Positions 10,481-22,299 of a DNA stretch of 64,000 nt are shown here, piece by piece. The translations under genes and the position numbers were made by a program. The notes beneath the pieces are model-generated. The model had not been told where the DNA came from. It ran no database searches and worked only from the letters and a program-made list of their open reading frames with translations. Source of the DNA: Cryptomeria japonica (Eukaryota; Streptophyta; Pinopsida; Cupressales; Cupressaceae); the NCBI RefSeq assembly GCF_030272615.1, contig NC_081415.1:601605644-601669643 (forward strand), written 5' to 3'. The first letter of the stretch is position 1. The number at the start of each line of letters is the position of its first letter.

Positions 10481-11289
10481 AATGGATAAACTGCTGGAGG
10501 AAATCCCCATTCTTAATGAATGGAAAGACTGGTTTAAAAGTAGTTATGGAGACCTTGTTAGGGACTACTGGAGAAATGGTAAGTGGATTGAGTTTAGCTA
10601 GGTTTGTCCGGGCCTAAGATTTTTGGAGACCTTTCTCTCTTCCAAAATCTTCATGGAGAATTCTAAGGATTGTATGATTTGGAAGGAAACTTCTGATGGG
10701 TGATATTTTGTATCTTCAGCTATCTCTATATATTACAAAGTTATGGATGATATTCCTCTATGGGTGAAAGTGTGGATGAAGAGTTTGACTCCCATAATTA
10801 ATATCTTCTTTTGGATCTTTATCCAAAATAAGGTGCTAACCCTTGATAATCTTCATAAGCGTGGATTTTATTTTCCTAATAGGTGCTCTCTTTTCTACAG
10901 GGAGGAGGAGTCATCTTGGCATATCCTCTACTAGTGCACTTTTAGTCTAGATATTTGGAATATAATTCTTAATAAGTGGAAGTTGAGTTGGGTTTTCTCG
11001 AACTCACTGGAAGAGTTTTGGCAGCAATGGTTTTTACCTAGCTCGAATTCTAAGAATGTTGAGATTTGGAAACTTATTCTCCCCATTGTCACCTGGAACA
11101 TCTGGAAGGAGCGTAACAACAAGATTTTTAGGGAAAAAATTGTGAACCCTGAAGTGGTGGTGGATAAAATTTATAGAGGGATCCATGATTGTTTATATGG
11201 CATTGATACTGGATTATCTGCTAAGGAAGATTTTAATGAAAGATGGAACCTTTTCAATAGTAGAAATAGCAAGGATAAAGGTAGAGATG
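10481..11289 (+). pseudogene. LINE-1 zf-RVT region
   Basis: Typical zf-RVT landmarks follow RT: VWMKSLTPIINIFFWI, LDNLHKRGF, RCSLFYREEESSWHILY, then WNIWKERNNKIF before RNase H. The first CxxC has lost its second Cys (CSLF). TAG and TGA stops at several places show decay. This domain is usual between RT and RNase H in plant LINEs. Confidence 0.75.
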
Positions 11290-11810
11290 GTCTTTTCTGG
11301 AGCTTTCCTCCCCAGGGATGGATCAAGGCCAATTTTGATGGGGCATCTAAGGGAAATCCTGGCAATGCTGGATATGAGGGTATTGTCAAGAATTTTGCTA
11401 GAGGTTGTCTAGTAGTTGTTGTTGGTCCTTTGGGTAAGCAAACGATCCATTATGCTGAAGCTTAGGTTGCCCTTAATACTTTGATTATTGCTAAAAATCT
11501 CAATCATGACAAATTATGGTTGGAAAGAGATTCTCTTAATATTATTAGATGCCTAAAGGGTGAAGCTGAGCCTTCATGGTCCATCGAAAATGTCATTTTT
11601 AAGGCTAGAGAAATTATTACTTGTTTTAAATCTGTTATTATTGAGCATTCCTTTAGGGAAAAGAATGTCGTCACAGACAGTCTTGCTAACCTTGGCATTA
11701 TATCTAAAAAACAAAGCATATGTAATGGTAAAGATAATATTGTTTTCAATATTAAAGACCTCATTAGAAAGGATAGACTTATGGGGAAAGAAATATTGCT
11801 TTTTAATCAT
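11290..11810 (+). pseudogene. LINE-1 RNase H domain
   Basis: Landmarks are KANFDGASKGNPGNAGYEG, HYAEA, WLERDSLNIIRCL and REKNVVTDSLANLG. These supply all four acidic positions expected of an RNase H (FDG, AEA, RDS, TDS). The only break is a TAG at 11463-11465 right after the AEA motif. An RNase H after zf-RVT is common in plant L1 elements. Confidence 0.85.
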
Positions 11811-11811
11811 G

Positions 11812-13640
11812 GTTGTATTAATGATTAAACATCAAAAATTTAAAAAGGAAATGATAGCTTGTCTGAAGGGCAAAGATTTAAATAAGAATATTAAAAATTT
11901 GCATGCTTTGTGGGTGATTATTTTCAAGTGTCTGAGTATCATCTGGAAGCTCACTTCGAATTTGCTGAAGCAGAAAAATTGCAGAATAAATTCAAGAATG
12001 GGAGGTGACCTTAGAAGAGAGGAACTCGATAACCTTTCTAGATGGCGAGAGATGCCCAAGGTCTAGACGAAGCTGGAGAAGGGTTTTATGATGCCGTTCA
12101 TGGAAAAACTGGTGGATTATGACAAAAGCAGAGTTAACTTGGCAGTTACTAGAGTGACTAAAAACTAGAAAAATGGCACTTTCAAAATCCATGGTGTCAA
12201 ATTCAAGCTAGACATGGACCTCATCTCTACGGTCACATGTATGCCCTATATTGGCCTCAATTTCTTTAGGGACTTGAAAGTCTCCAATAATGTTGTGAAG
12301 CTCTTTTCGTGCAAAGATAAGGAGAGAGATAAATTAGTTAAAGTGTCTAGGGGGTATTATGATGTGTCTAACATTAAAAATATTTGGGGTTTTGTGCTTA
12401 ATGCCATTATGAAGTATATCACTATGGAGGGTCACTTCACTAGGGTCCATACCTATCACTTTGTGCTTCTGAACCACTTTAGGCATGAGAAACGGGTGTC
12501 TCTTCCTTATTACCTTTTCAGGTCCCTGTCGCGCTCATTGAACAGGCACAATAAGAATCCCTCTTCTCATGTGCTACATTATGGTCTTATTTTGATCATT
12601 TATGAGCATTGTAAGATTTTGGCAATTCAGGAAAACAAAAGGTTGTCGGTGTCCCCGGGCAAAGGCAAGAGGAAAAGTGGGGATTCTGGGCCCAACAAGG
12701 ATGAGTAAAAATAGAGTAAAAAGGGTAAAAGGCTCTATAGAGAAAAATATGGAGGACACGGATTTGAGCCATAAACATAAGGATGTGGAGGATGATCCTG
12801 AGTATACGAGAAAAGAAGGTAGTGATATGGAGACTGATGATTCTAACATGGTGGAGAGCTGGAAAGATAAGGAAGTGGGGGAAGAGGAAAGAGGAGAAGA
12901 GGAAGATTCCAATCAGAAAAGCTCAATCAAGGAAACATCCAGAATGGACACTGGTAATGAGAAGGAAAATTAGGAAGAGGATGAGGGTAATAAGGAGGAA
13001 CCTACCCACAGTGTGAGCCCTAGTGATCTCAACAACTAGCCCATGGAGGAGCTAGATAACTAGAAAAATTAGGAGGACAAGGAAATGGAAACAGAGCTAA
13101 ACAAGGATAAGGAGGATACAAGCATGGAAAAGGATAGAGTTGGTGATGAGATGAATTCTAGTATGCTTATCCTAGATAAGCTTAAGAACTAGTCTGATGC
13201 TCATCTAGGTTTTGATAGATGGGTTTATGAAAGAATTAATAAAATGGAAAAAAAGGCTAAACATTAGGAAGAGCAGGGATAGAAAGGTGAAAGCAACCTA
13301 GAGAAATGAAAAAAGGAAATGGACAAAAAGGTGGAGAAGTTGGAAGTTCAGATAAGCAAGTCAGAGGAAGGGAAGGCTGCCATGAAGAACTTCTTGATTT
13401 TGATTCTGGAGATCCTCAACTTTGTGACCAGGAACATGGAGGAGATAGCCAAATACCTTGATGGTACTAGCCCTACCAAGTGTATTATGGACCTTGATGC
13501 TGAAGAGGTTGCTACTAAGGCCGGGAATATGGATAGTGCTCCAGGAGGTGCGGCTAAAAGGACTAGGGTGAGCTTGAAAAAGGCTACCTTGGCTTCTTCA
13601 AAGGAAATCCCAATTCTCAGGGAGAATATCAAATAAATGC
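11812..13640 (+). pseudogene. ORF of unknown function behind the LINE-1 RNase H ('MKYIT' family)
   Basis: This is a frame-broken ORF of roughly 600 codons. The N-terminal part (11812-12200) is poorly preserved. The middle (12214-12708) is open for 164 codons and holds the block NAIMKYITMEGHFTRVH ... LLNHFR ... LPYYLFRSLSR. The C-terminal part is very acidic and charged (EEEDSNQKSS region), then coiled-coil-like (MDKKVEKLEVQISKSEEGKA, from 13319) and a basic end. The 52.1-53.6 kb region holds a diverged copy with the same order, not behind an RNase H. I do not know its function. The general shape, a helical domain with a charged tail, loosely recalls plant-mobile-domain or transposon-associated plant proteins. 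Confidence 0.55.
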
Positions 13641-13830
13641 AAGGGATTAGTGATAAATTGGCTAATGCCCTTAAAAACATAATGTGCTGGCTTTTATGTT
13701 AGCTTTTGTCCAGTACTTTCATGGTTTTTTTGTTGTCTGTCCCGTTTAGTTTCTTAATGCTTTTATCTTTTACGGTTCCTTTGTAAATGGTTTTGGGGTC
13801 CCTTCAAAACCTAATTTTCTCATAATAAAT
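13641..13830 (+). other. LINE-1 3' UTR and end
   Basis: This is a T-rich non-coding tail after the last ORF. It contains GGTTTTGGGGTCCCTTCAAAACC, which is inverted-repeat-like (GGTTTTG / CAAAACC), and a terminal AATAAATAA run. Short A-rich ends are expected for target-primed reverse transcription. Confidence 0.5.
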
Positions 13831-15879
13831 AACATATCTCAACATACTTGAGCATCTTGACCAACAAATTCAGCAAACACATATATGCAATGGAGTAGTT
13901 GTTGCTTTTGAAACAAGTGTTTTATAGTAATTTTTAAATGGATCTCTACTGCTTCTTGCTTCTACATAACATGAAATAATTCTTGGTATCTTGTCCATAT
14001 AATATGTAAATAGGGTAACATCTATTCTACCCTACTCTTGATATAATCCTGGGCCCATGTAAACTTGTTCATTCTGAGATCCTTTTTTAAACATATCACC
14101 TCATGTTGCAATTTTAGCATATGTTTCTCAACCTCTTCTCTTTTATTTATTTTATATATGAGGTTATTTTTCTACTTTGAGATGGTATTTTCGTTCTCCA
14201 GCAACAATTTTTTCCCTATTGAAGCTCCTCATGTTGCTCTTAACTCAATGTTCTCTTGGGTAATCTGTACGAGTGTTTCATTCAACTCCTCAAACTTTGT
14301 GTGAGTAAATAATGCAATATTTACATTTAGATCAGCTACATCACTGGTAGGAATATGCTTAAGCTGGTAAACCATGAACTACCCCATTACTTCATTCATG
14401 TCATTAATCAATTTTGGCCTTTGTCCCTTGGGATACATGCACCATGTGGAAATATTTTTATCAGAAGGTGTAAACTCTGAGTAGAAATAGAGTTTGCCAT
14501 ATCCTTCATCTGTAAGTCTGCAATCAAACTTTTGTTCTCTCCTCAGATTGTCAAAAATAATATTGGAGGATAGATCCATCCCAGGGATAATTAAACATCC
14601 ATCTTCTTTGAGTAATTACCTCCCCTTCTCGGGTGTCATTTGGTCAAACTCCTCCTTGGGCCCTACATAGAAATTTATGTTATATTCATCCCTCTGATCA
14701 CTAATAATTTATGTTAATCATCTAGTAATTTCTTTCCCTTTCCACTTATACATAAAAAATTTGAATTCCTGAGATTTAATGAATTCATCATCAGATATAA
14801 AAGAGTCATAAGCCTTTCTTCTCACATCTTTTGTCAGATAATTACTTATTTGAATCAAGTCATCATTACTCTCATTGGGTGTTATGTAAGGTTGCAACCT
14901 TCCTTCTTGGGTTACTTCCATTTACTCTTGAGATTCACCTATATCTCCACCTTCCTGAGACAAATTAACACATGAAGATGGTGCTAGAGACATTCTATCT
15001 ATAGGAGGAACCTCAATTGGCCCACTTACTTTATAAGTTCAGGGACTTGGAGATGGGGGTGGAGGAATAGGCGAGCTGGCAAGGATAACAATGGTATTTT
15101 GAATAATTTTTTGCATCCTTTCTACTCGATCATGTTCTTCCGGGAAAAGTCCCTCATAAGAAGGGTCATCCAACCTTTTCCTGCTTTCAATCTTTTGTAC
15201 CTTAAAATACATTGATCTTCTTGTTTGTACTTCCTCATAGGAATTACAATTCCTCATCTATTCTTCTCTAAGTTCAAACTCATGTTGAACTTTCCCCAAC
15301 ATCATTTCCCTCTTAGAAGAATTATAATACCCTTCCGGGTCAAATTCTCTAGCTGTCAATCCTAATGGCAAATGAAAGGACATAAACAATTTAATGGCTT
15401 CCTCAAAACCTTTATTCGCATTGATTTCAAAATCCCTAATCACCAAGCACATGGGCAAGAAGGATCCCTTTTGGATATTTCTAAAAGGAGCCGAAGCTTT
15501 GTACATTCGTGACACAATGTCTAAAGAAGCCAATCTATTTGGGACTATGAAAGGTAATATATGTGGATTTTCTTTGAATCCATACACCCTGATGTATATT
15601 GCTCATCTAAATACCAATGAGACCAATTTTGGTCAATATTCACATTGAGTTCCTTTTCCTTCCCTTTTGGTTTTAATAAATTCATTACTTGCTTTGTCAA
15701 CCAGGTAGCTTATATACCACAAGAAATATATATCTTCCTAATAAATTATTATTCAAATACTAGAGCTTGACAATGCTAATATCCATTATCCCAAATAGCA
15801 GTCCATAACTAGATTGGCACCTTAACACCCTTCTGAACAAGCCTTACATTAAGAAAAGGGTCACATACACCATATTTTT
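13831..15879 (-). pseudogene. ORF of unknown function (split), middle segment
   Basis: The minus-strand frame continues from the segment at 25196-24352 once LARD-1 (15880-24351) and one target-site copy are discounted. Features in order: QKGVKV near 15830; NPHILPFIVPNRLAS near 15560; a Pro run SSPIPPPPSPSP near 15060; a coiled coil near 14300-14110 (NETLVQITQENIEL, then KREEVEKHMLKLQHEV). Several stops sit at Gln positions (TAG/TAA for an inferred CAG/CAA). No family is recognised with certainty. Confidence 0.55.
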
Positions 15880-16810
15880 TGTTGGGATCCAAGAACACTA
15901 AGATGGGGGGTGAATCGGTGTTCTGTCAGTATAATCAATTTTAACCTTATTAACAATACAACTCAGTAACTAGTAACCATAAAAGAATATAACAACAAAT
16001 AGAAATGAAACAACCACAAGAGAATACACCATAACACAAAGATTTATGCATGGAAAAGCTCAAAGAGTAAAAACCATGGTGGGATTGGGGACCCATAATA
16101 TCTATCCACTGGACAAATGAATAAATATTACAATAGGGGCCTACACATGTAGGAAGGCCAACAGCCTAGAGCACACTGCTCATCACAAAAGGAGCCTCAT
16201 TGACTACAAACACCACATATGGAGTTACAAACAAAATTCTAAAGTCTGAGAGAGCATGTGCTATGCTGGATGAGTTCCGATTAAAGCACAGTCTGTACTG
16301 GTTTACATTGTGTCCTTCCTTACTAGTATCTTGCTTTGCTTCCCAAACCTCTAAACCAATATCCAAGAATGACTACAAAATATTACATTCACATTCTATT
16401 GATCGAGATCTCTCGCACAATATCACATCACTATATTCCATTACCTTTTCTTATATATTACCAAAATAACCTAACCAAGCTGATTTAAATACCCTTCCCA
16501 AACACAAAAAATACCTTATGTCGGCTTACAATGATATTACAATTTATTTACATGTCCGCCTGAAAAAGAAATTCATTAAACTTCTAGATCAATGCCTTGT
16601 AGACCTTCCAGATCAATCTCCCATGTCAGCCTCATATACCGGTTCCTAGTTTGTCGGTTTCCCTTTCTTGGTGGTGCGGATTCCTTCACTTGTCGGTTCA
16701 CTAAATGCCAGTTGCCAAAAAATGTATATAGTTTAAGTAACCAACCGAAAAAAGTGTGTGTTTCCATCAATGACAACACAACTAAGATGGATGAGTGTCA
16801 ATTGCCAACA
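15880..16810 (-). repeat. LARD-1 3' LTR
   Basis: On the plus strand it runs TGTTGGGATCC ... GTGTCAATTGCCAACA. It pairs with 23403-24351 across its length, including the C-rich border, the block AGAGCACACTGCTCATCACAAA and the end block. A TATATAAG-like box is readable on the minus strand near 16450. Numerous mismatches with its partner by eye indicate an old insertion. Confidence 0.85.
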
Positions 16811-16990
16811 ATCTCTCCCTTTGACATTGATGGCAACACTCATGTGAAAAATGGATTGTTGAAGTGTTGTTATAGTTCCCTACCAAAAACTCCAAAACTG
16901 ATCTCAAAAACTATTTGAAGACTACTTTCCCTAAGCTATACATTACTTCTCATGTTCCAATCATTTTTCACATCAACCTCTCCCCCTTTG
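16811..16990 (-). promoter_or_regulatory. LARD-1 double polypurine module with inverted repeat
   Basis: Read on the minus strand: a first tract CAAAGGGGGAGAGG (near 16990), then GATGTGAAAAA, about 110 bp, TTTTTCACAT, then the LTR-adjacent tract AAAGGGAGAGAT. The inverted repeat arms are at 16964-16974 and 16842-16851. The same arrangement occurs in copia-1, LARD-2 and, in part, copia-3 and copia-4. Confidence 0.7.
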
Positions 16991-17231
16991 AAAACAATGC
17001 CAAGGATTGGGGCAAAAAAAAAAAAAAAAAAATGAAATTTTGTACAAACCAAAATGTGATTACCAGATCTAGATATGATTGAAAATATTTTGGGTAAGCA
17101 TTCTTCAAAAATCCAAAGTATGAATCCCAACCTATCTTCAATGTGCTCAAAATGGATGAAAAAACCATTAAGACTATATGCATGAAGCTCTTCTTCTAAC
17201 AGGTCTGCCGAAGTTGATTTATTCATTAACT
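16985..17231 (-). pseudogene. LARD-1 second ORF, C-terminal end after the solo LTR
   Basis: The minus strand encodes a C-terminal segment matching the LARD-2 end: KIGWDSYFGFLKNAYPK here against KTIWHTYLQLLNKAYPE in LARD-2 (about 49874-49923). It is separated from the rest of the ORF by the solo LTR. An A-run at 17012-17031 (18 or so A on the plus strand) breaks the frame and causes an artificial Phe run. The segment ends at the first polypurine tract. Confidence 0.6.
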
Positions 17232-17683
17232 CTATGTGTAGCTAGGAATCTGGAAATCATCAAAGCAAATATCTATATTAGTAATCTAGCTCAATCACAA
17301 ATGCTCAAATGCAATGATCAATCCTAACACACTCAATAAAGACATGAAAACAAAACATTCAAGATTTGAAAATTAAGCAAACCAAGTGCAGATTTGAATG
17401 TCTCCTTCATGTGGCTCCATTGTCCTTCTTTCTCCTTCAAATAGCTTTGTTTTGGATCTCACCTACTAGTGCATGATCATGATATGAAAGCAAGTAGACA
17501 AGACGATTGCTCAAGAATACTCGAAGCATGATTGATTCGGGAATCAATTTGAAAAGTGATTCGTTCGATAATGTGATTAGTTGGGATTGAAGAAAATCAT
17601 CCAATTTATAAACAAATTGGAGAAAAGATCAAATTAGCATGAAGAGATTCAAATGGAAATTGCAAAAAAAAAAAATGTCAATT

Positions 17684-17812
17684 ATGACAAATTATGACAA
17701 ATTTGCACTTTCCATGCAAAATTGATTGATTGATAGTTCATGACAAAATTATGACAACTTTCTATGTCAAAATTGATTCATTGTCAATTATGACAAATTA
17801 TGACAAATTGAA
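17684..17812 (+). repeat. Short TGACAAATTA-type repeats inside the solo LTR
   Basis: TGACAAATTATGACAAATT occurs near 17685 and again near 17791, with related TTGATTGAT/TATGACAA copies between. The pattern looks like slippage-type repeats within the LTR. Confidence 0.5.
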
Positions 17813-18263
17813 ATGTCATTCCCATGAAATTAGGAGAAAAATAGGAGGAAATTGAATTAGAAATTAGGAAAAATTAGAAAATTGGAAAAAAATTAGGTAA
17901 ATTAATTAATAATTTGTCATTTATTAATTAATTCACAAAAAGAGGAATAATTAGTTAACCAATTAAATTAAACATTTAATTGTGATACGAAGACCTAGGA
18001 TAAATAAATAAATTATTTAACCTAGAGGGAGAAATGACAAACAGAGTTAAATGAATAAAATCATGAAACCCTACAAGATGAATTAGAAATGCAAGGATGA
18101 CAATTAGGTCTTGACAAAGGATAATTGATATCGATTCGATTTGATCATGATTCTGACTTGATAAAAGACCAATGTTGATAGACGATTTGATTGATAAATG
18201 CACCAATTGACGAGGGACAATGACTAATTGATCCAAATTGACATTATTGAGAAAGATGATGAT

Positions 18264-18455
18264 CGATGACAAATTGATTGCAAAATGAAAAAATTGACAA
18301 GAAGACAAGGATCGATGACAAAATAGATTGCAAAATGACAAGATTGAAAATAACCATGATCGATGACAAATCGATCACAAGACAACAAGATTGAAAACAA
18401 CAACGACCGATGACAAATCGATCGCAAGATGACAAGATTGATAAGAGGACAAAAC
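18264..18455 (+). repeat. Four tandem ~48-bp units inside the solo LTR
   Basis: Units begin with CGATGACAAA at 18264, 18313, 18361 and 18408, spacings 49, 48 and 47. Each continues with an ATTGCAAAATGACAAGATTG-like stretch. The copies are diverged, so the array is not recent. LTR-internal minisatellites are known in some gypsy lineages. Confidence 0.65.
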
Positions 18456-18736
18456 CCTAATTAGGATGCCAAAATGATGACAAATGAATACGCACATAGA
18501 TGCGACAGGATACGATTGACCAAAATCATGACTGATATTGTTATCAACAAGACCAAATTTGAAAGTGAGATAGATGAAGGATGCAGACGAAGGACTCGAT
18601 GCTCACAAATGATAAATACCAAGTGCGAATCATAGGAGAAATGTTAATGCGATGCAAAAACCCTAAAATAAGGCAATGCGCAAATGTTAAAGTATGATTC
18701 CGCAAGCATTGACCATTTTTAGACGTCTAAACTATG

Positions 18737-21700
18737 CTTTCCCTGTTATGAAGTAACATAGTGTTCAACTCGGGACTCACCAAACCTCTTAATTCCCTTT
18801 CATGGAAAATTAGCCTATCCATGTCCTTCTTTAATCTAGAAATCTCAGACTCTATAATAAAAATCTGACCATCAATGGTACTGGTCAATGTCTGAGTACC
18901 ATCAAAACTATTAGCAAAATGTTCTAATCAAGCCTTTGTTGCCTTTAATTTCACCTCAAGGTCCGTTGTTAGTTTTTTGGTGTAAGTACAATACCTATAT
19001 ATATTGCTACACTCATTTACAACCACGTGAATCTTTAATATCTCATTTGCCAGCTTAGCCTTGTTAGAGGAAATCATGTTGTCTCAAGTTACCTTCTGGG
19101 CTGCATTATACCGCTCAATCAACTATTGGTTTGATACTTGTTGAAGAGTTTTAAACTCTTTGGAAATATTCTTAGTCAAACCTTTCAGTTTTCCGGATGG
19201 ACTTCCAGTCCGATCTACCTTATATTCTGGTGCAAGCTGCTATAAAATCAGAATGGCCTACTCAATGACCTGCTTATCTTCAGTCCCTTCCTTAAGTTCT
19301 GAGTTGCAACATACATCAATTCAAAATTGCTCAGCTACTCAATATTCTTCTTTGCAAAAGCAACTTGACCGGATGAGTCAAGTGCTAACAATGAATGACT
19401 ATCCAAAATCTTTTAGGAAGATTCCACCTCATGACATGCACCAGTGGTTTCCCCACTTGGTGTAGTAACCTTTTCAACCTTAACCTCTTCAGTATGTATA
19501 TTTAGTGTTGGAGGTTCAATATCCTCAACTTGCTTATTTTTTGTATCCACATCAATAACCTCTATACCCAAAATGATCTATTATGAGGTATCCATCTTAT
19601 CCTGTACAGTTTCAATGTTATCTACTGGTATCTCTATATTAGGTACAAGTGGTTCTATCGAAGGAATATCCTCTTATATATTCTGATCCAAAATTGGTGT
19701 ATCCATTCCCAATTTACCTTTCCCCTTATCATCTACTAGGATGTCTGGAGTGTTAGACATATCAGATACTTTTGATGATGTAAAGAATCCAGGTTTATCT
19801 ACAAAGAATTTTACCCAAGCCTCATGTGTCTCCTTAACTATCTCATTCACTCTACCTACTATGAGACTCACATGCCAGTGTTTGCTTCAGAAAATTGATT
19901 TATTAGCAAACTCTAAACACTGCTGCATCTCTTCATCAGTTAGAACACCACAAATAGTTAACAACTCCTATATCTTGATGTGTCTATCCTCTTCAACCAT
20001 AGATAACCTTCTAGCATCTAGTTTACTATACAAATCTGCCGGTATCTATTTTTTAATCTCCAAAAGTTCTTTCTTGTATATGTCTAAGTACAACAAAACC
20101 AATTCCTCTATCTCCATTTGATCCTTATCATCCATATGTACATAGTAATGTTGTAGATTACTCAAAATTCCATCTTTAGTGATTTGATAAATCAACTCAA
20201 CAATTGAAAGAGGAGGAATGACTTCAATACTCTTACTGGATTCGAGAGAAATATCTACATCTGATTTCTTCTTCTTGGTAGGAGTAGAAGTAGACTCCTT
20301 AACTGGTTTTCTCTTCTCTATGGGCTTCCTCTCTAAAATTTTCTTTGGTGTTGTTGGAGGGGTAACCTTCACTTTCTACTTCTTTACTTCCTCAGCCTTC
20401 TTCCTTGGTATCCTGATGAAAGTTTTGGGAATCTGCGAGGGCAAAACATTAGTATCAGAACCAGATGTAACAAGGGAAATATAAGTCTATGGTTCCTTCC
20501 TCTTTACTATAATCTTTTTGGTTGCTTCTTTCGGTGAGGCCTGAACTGCTACCAGAGATGACCCTTCAGCTAGTTCTATGATCTTCTTTATCTCAGAAGC
20601 CATCTTCTATATAGATTCCCCAACCTTCTTGATCTTTCCTTCCCTCTTACTAAATCCAATTTCAACTTTATTTTCTTTTTGCGTTGTAGTCCCAAAAGGT
20701 TTCTCTGCTTCATCAACCAGGGCATCAATAAGTCTTGGCATACATGTCTAAGATCTCAGCATCTACCTCATAGCCCATCTTAGTTATCTAGATCTTCCTA
20801 GGTTGCACTGCCTCCATCAGTGTTTCATCCTTATTTACCATAAAATGGATTTCAGTTGAATATTTATCTATAATTTTCTTTGGAACTCTTTCTCTCTTCT
20901 TCATTGCCTTCTGGAATGATTTGAAATAACCCCAAAGAATGGAGTCCCTATCCTATCCCATATTTATAGTATCTTTGATTTTTTTGCTACTGCTATATCA
21001 AATGGCCATTGGGTCTTACCAGTTCTGGGTAACTCATTCAGAAAGAAAAGCATCAAATAGACAAAAAGGTTGCCATACCAGAAAATATCCTTTTTCTCAC
21101 CCTTTTTCTCACCCTTAATCTTCTCTAGGTTTGTTATCAATTCATCACATATCTATTGACATAGATCCATCTTTTCATTCTCCTTAATCATTTTGTGAGC
21201 ATAGAAAATACATGAACTAGAAATAGAGTTCAACCAATTTGATTGGGTTACCTTGTAACCGATGATCATTCTTGCAAATTTAACTTCTTTGTCTCTGACA
21301 GTGCTAATTCTCATTGACTAGTTGTCAAATTTTGCACTAGTTAACTTCTCTACCTCATTGTTAGATATCTTCTTGCTTCCAAGGGTTGGACCGATTTGGG
21401 GTAAATGAGTGATCGCACAAACAGCCTCCTTGGTGATCTTGTGGGGTGAGTCTAGCCATATGAATTCACCATGGACTCGGCTTGGTGCATACTGGATCAT
21501 TTCATCCTCAAATTCTGGCATCTCCAAAATGTCGGTAAAACCCCGATCCTTCAGAATTTGAAGTTCCAGTTTCATCGACCCATCCTGGTTCAACAAAGTG
21601 CCAATATACATGTTCTTGATCTCAACATAACCCAACTCCTCCAAATTGCAATGAATATATGCACAAACATCTTTGACATACAAAAATCCTTCAGAAACCC

Positions 21701-21838
21701 TAGAAAATGTGCCAATTGAATTATTGACCTTTGCAATCTGAGGGCATTGCTTGAAAATAGGGCATGGATGGTCCTTGATATCAACAACAACAGGGGTAGC
21801 CATACCTACCGAAGTAGAAGATGATCCAGAATCCATTA
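18737..21838 (-). pseudogene. LARD-1 second ORF (protein of unknown function)
   Basis: The best start is the ATG at 21838 (MDSGSSSTS). The first 170 codons are open and include GEFIWLDSPHKITKEAV, which looks like a folded domain. A basic, Lys/Thr/Pro-rich linker follows (about 20340-20260). Conserved block A (about 20210-19960) reads VELIYQITKDGILSN ... YLDIYKKELLEI and matches LARD-2 VELIDEIIKDEILKN ... HIDIYKKVLIEI. Conserved block B (about 18960-18740) has NSFDG, TIDGQI and GLVSP as in LARD-2. I know no family for it; there is no RT, IN or PR signature. Many stops are present, several at Gln codons. Confidence 0.65.
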
Positions 21839-22299
21839 CAAACAAAAGATAGCTCGAAAATAGATAAAATACCTCACAAACTTCGCTGGTGAAAGCTCTT
21901 GAAAATCTGTTGTGAATGCACTGGAATTCACTTGAAATGATTTAGATCACCTTGAATTGCCTTGAACTCACTCTAAATGCAGTGTGATCGAAAATGAACC
22001 AATATTTCCCTTTTATTTTGTGAAAACCCTAATTTCTCATTAACATTAATGCATGTTGACATATCATATCGGATTCAAAATCCATTATCTCAGCGTCAGT
22101 GAATCTCCACATTGACTTCTCCAAGATCTGAAACAAGCTTTTAGACCTCTACCAATGGTAATGCACGATTCATCATTAATTTTCCTCCCCCTAAGGCTAA
22201 TGCCTTAGTTACTAGATAAGTTTCCTGCCGGTGCAGGAACATTCTGCTCTGCTGGTTGAGTAACTAGGTTGATTGTCTCTACCGGTTGATCTTCAAATT

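Larger units (their letters stand above)
9660..13830 (+). mobile_element. LINE-1: 5'-truncated L1-type non-LTR retrotransposon
   Basis: On the plus strand it holds the end of the RT palm/thumb, the zf-RVT region, RNase H, then a further ORF and a 3' end with AATAAATAA. There is no endonuclease, ORF1 or front half of RT, which is typical of 5' truncation. It interrupts the minus-strand ORF of unknown function. I could not find a clean target-site duplication; the borders are uncertain by tens of bases. Confidence 0.75.
17237..18731 (-). mobile_element. Solo LTR (gypsy-type) inserted in LARD-1
   Basis: A 1495-bp unit starts TGTAG and ends CTAAA on the plus strand, nearly perfect inverted ends. 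It is flanked by identical 5-bp copies of CTATG at 17232-17236 and 18732-18736. It has no coding content. Discounting the unit and one CTATG makes the LARD-1 frame continuous and alignable to LARD-2. The minus-strand start TTTAGACGTC would be a TGTAGACGTC with one G-to-T change. Length and a non-coding interior fit a gypsy LTR left by LTR-LTR recombination. Confidence 0.8.

Noticed and set aside
16936-17226. Phe-run minus-strand ORF as a membrane segment
   Set aside because: The Phe run is a translated A18-type homopolymer (17012-17031) in the LARD-1 C-terminal region, not a real transmembrane helix.
18224-18435. Cys/Ser/Ile-rich minus-strand ORFs repeated in two frames
   Set aside because: They are produced by the 48-bp minisatellite of the solo LTR, which has no coding signal.
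18264-18455. CRISPR-like array
   Set aside because: The repeated units are contiguous and diverged with no unique spacers; this is a eukaryotic LTR minisatellite.
21318-21845. LARD-1 second ORF N-terminus as an envelope-like protein
   Set aside because: No signal peptide, no transmembrane segment and no fusion-peptide-like stretch can be seen, so an env call is not supported.
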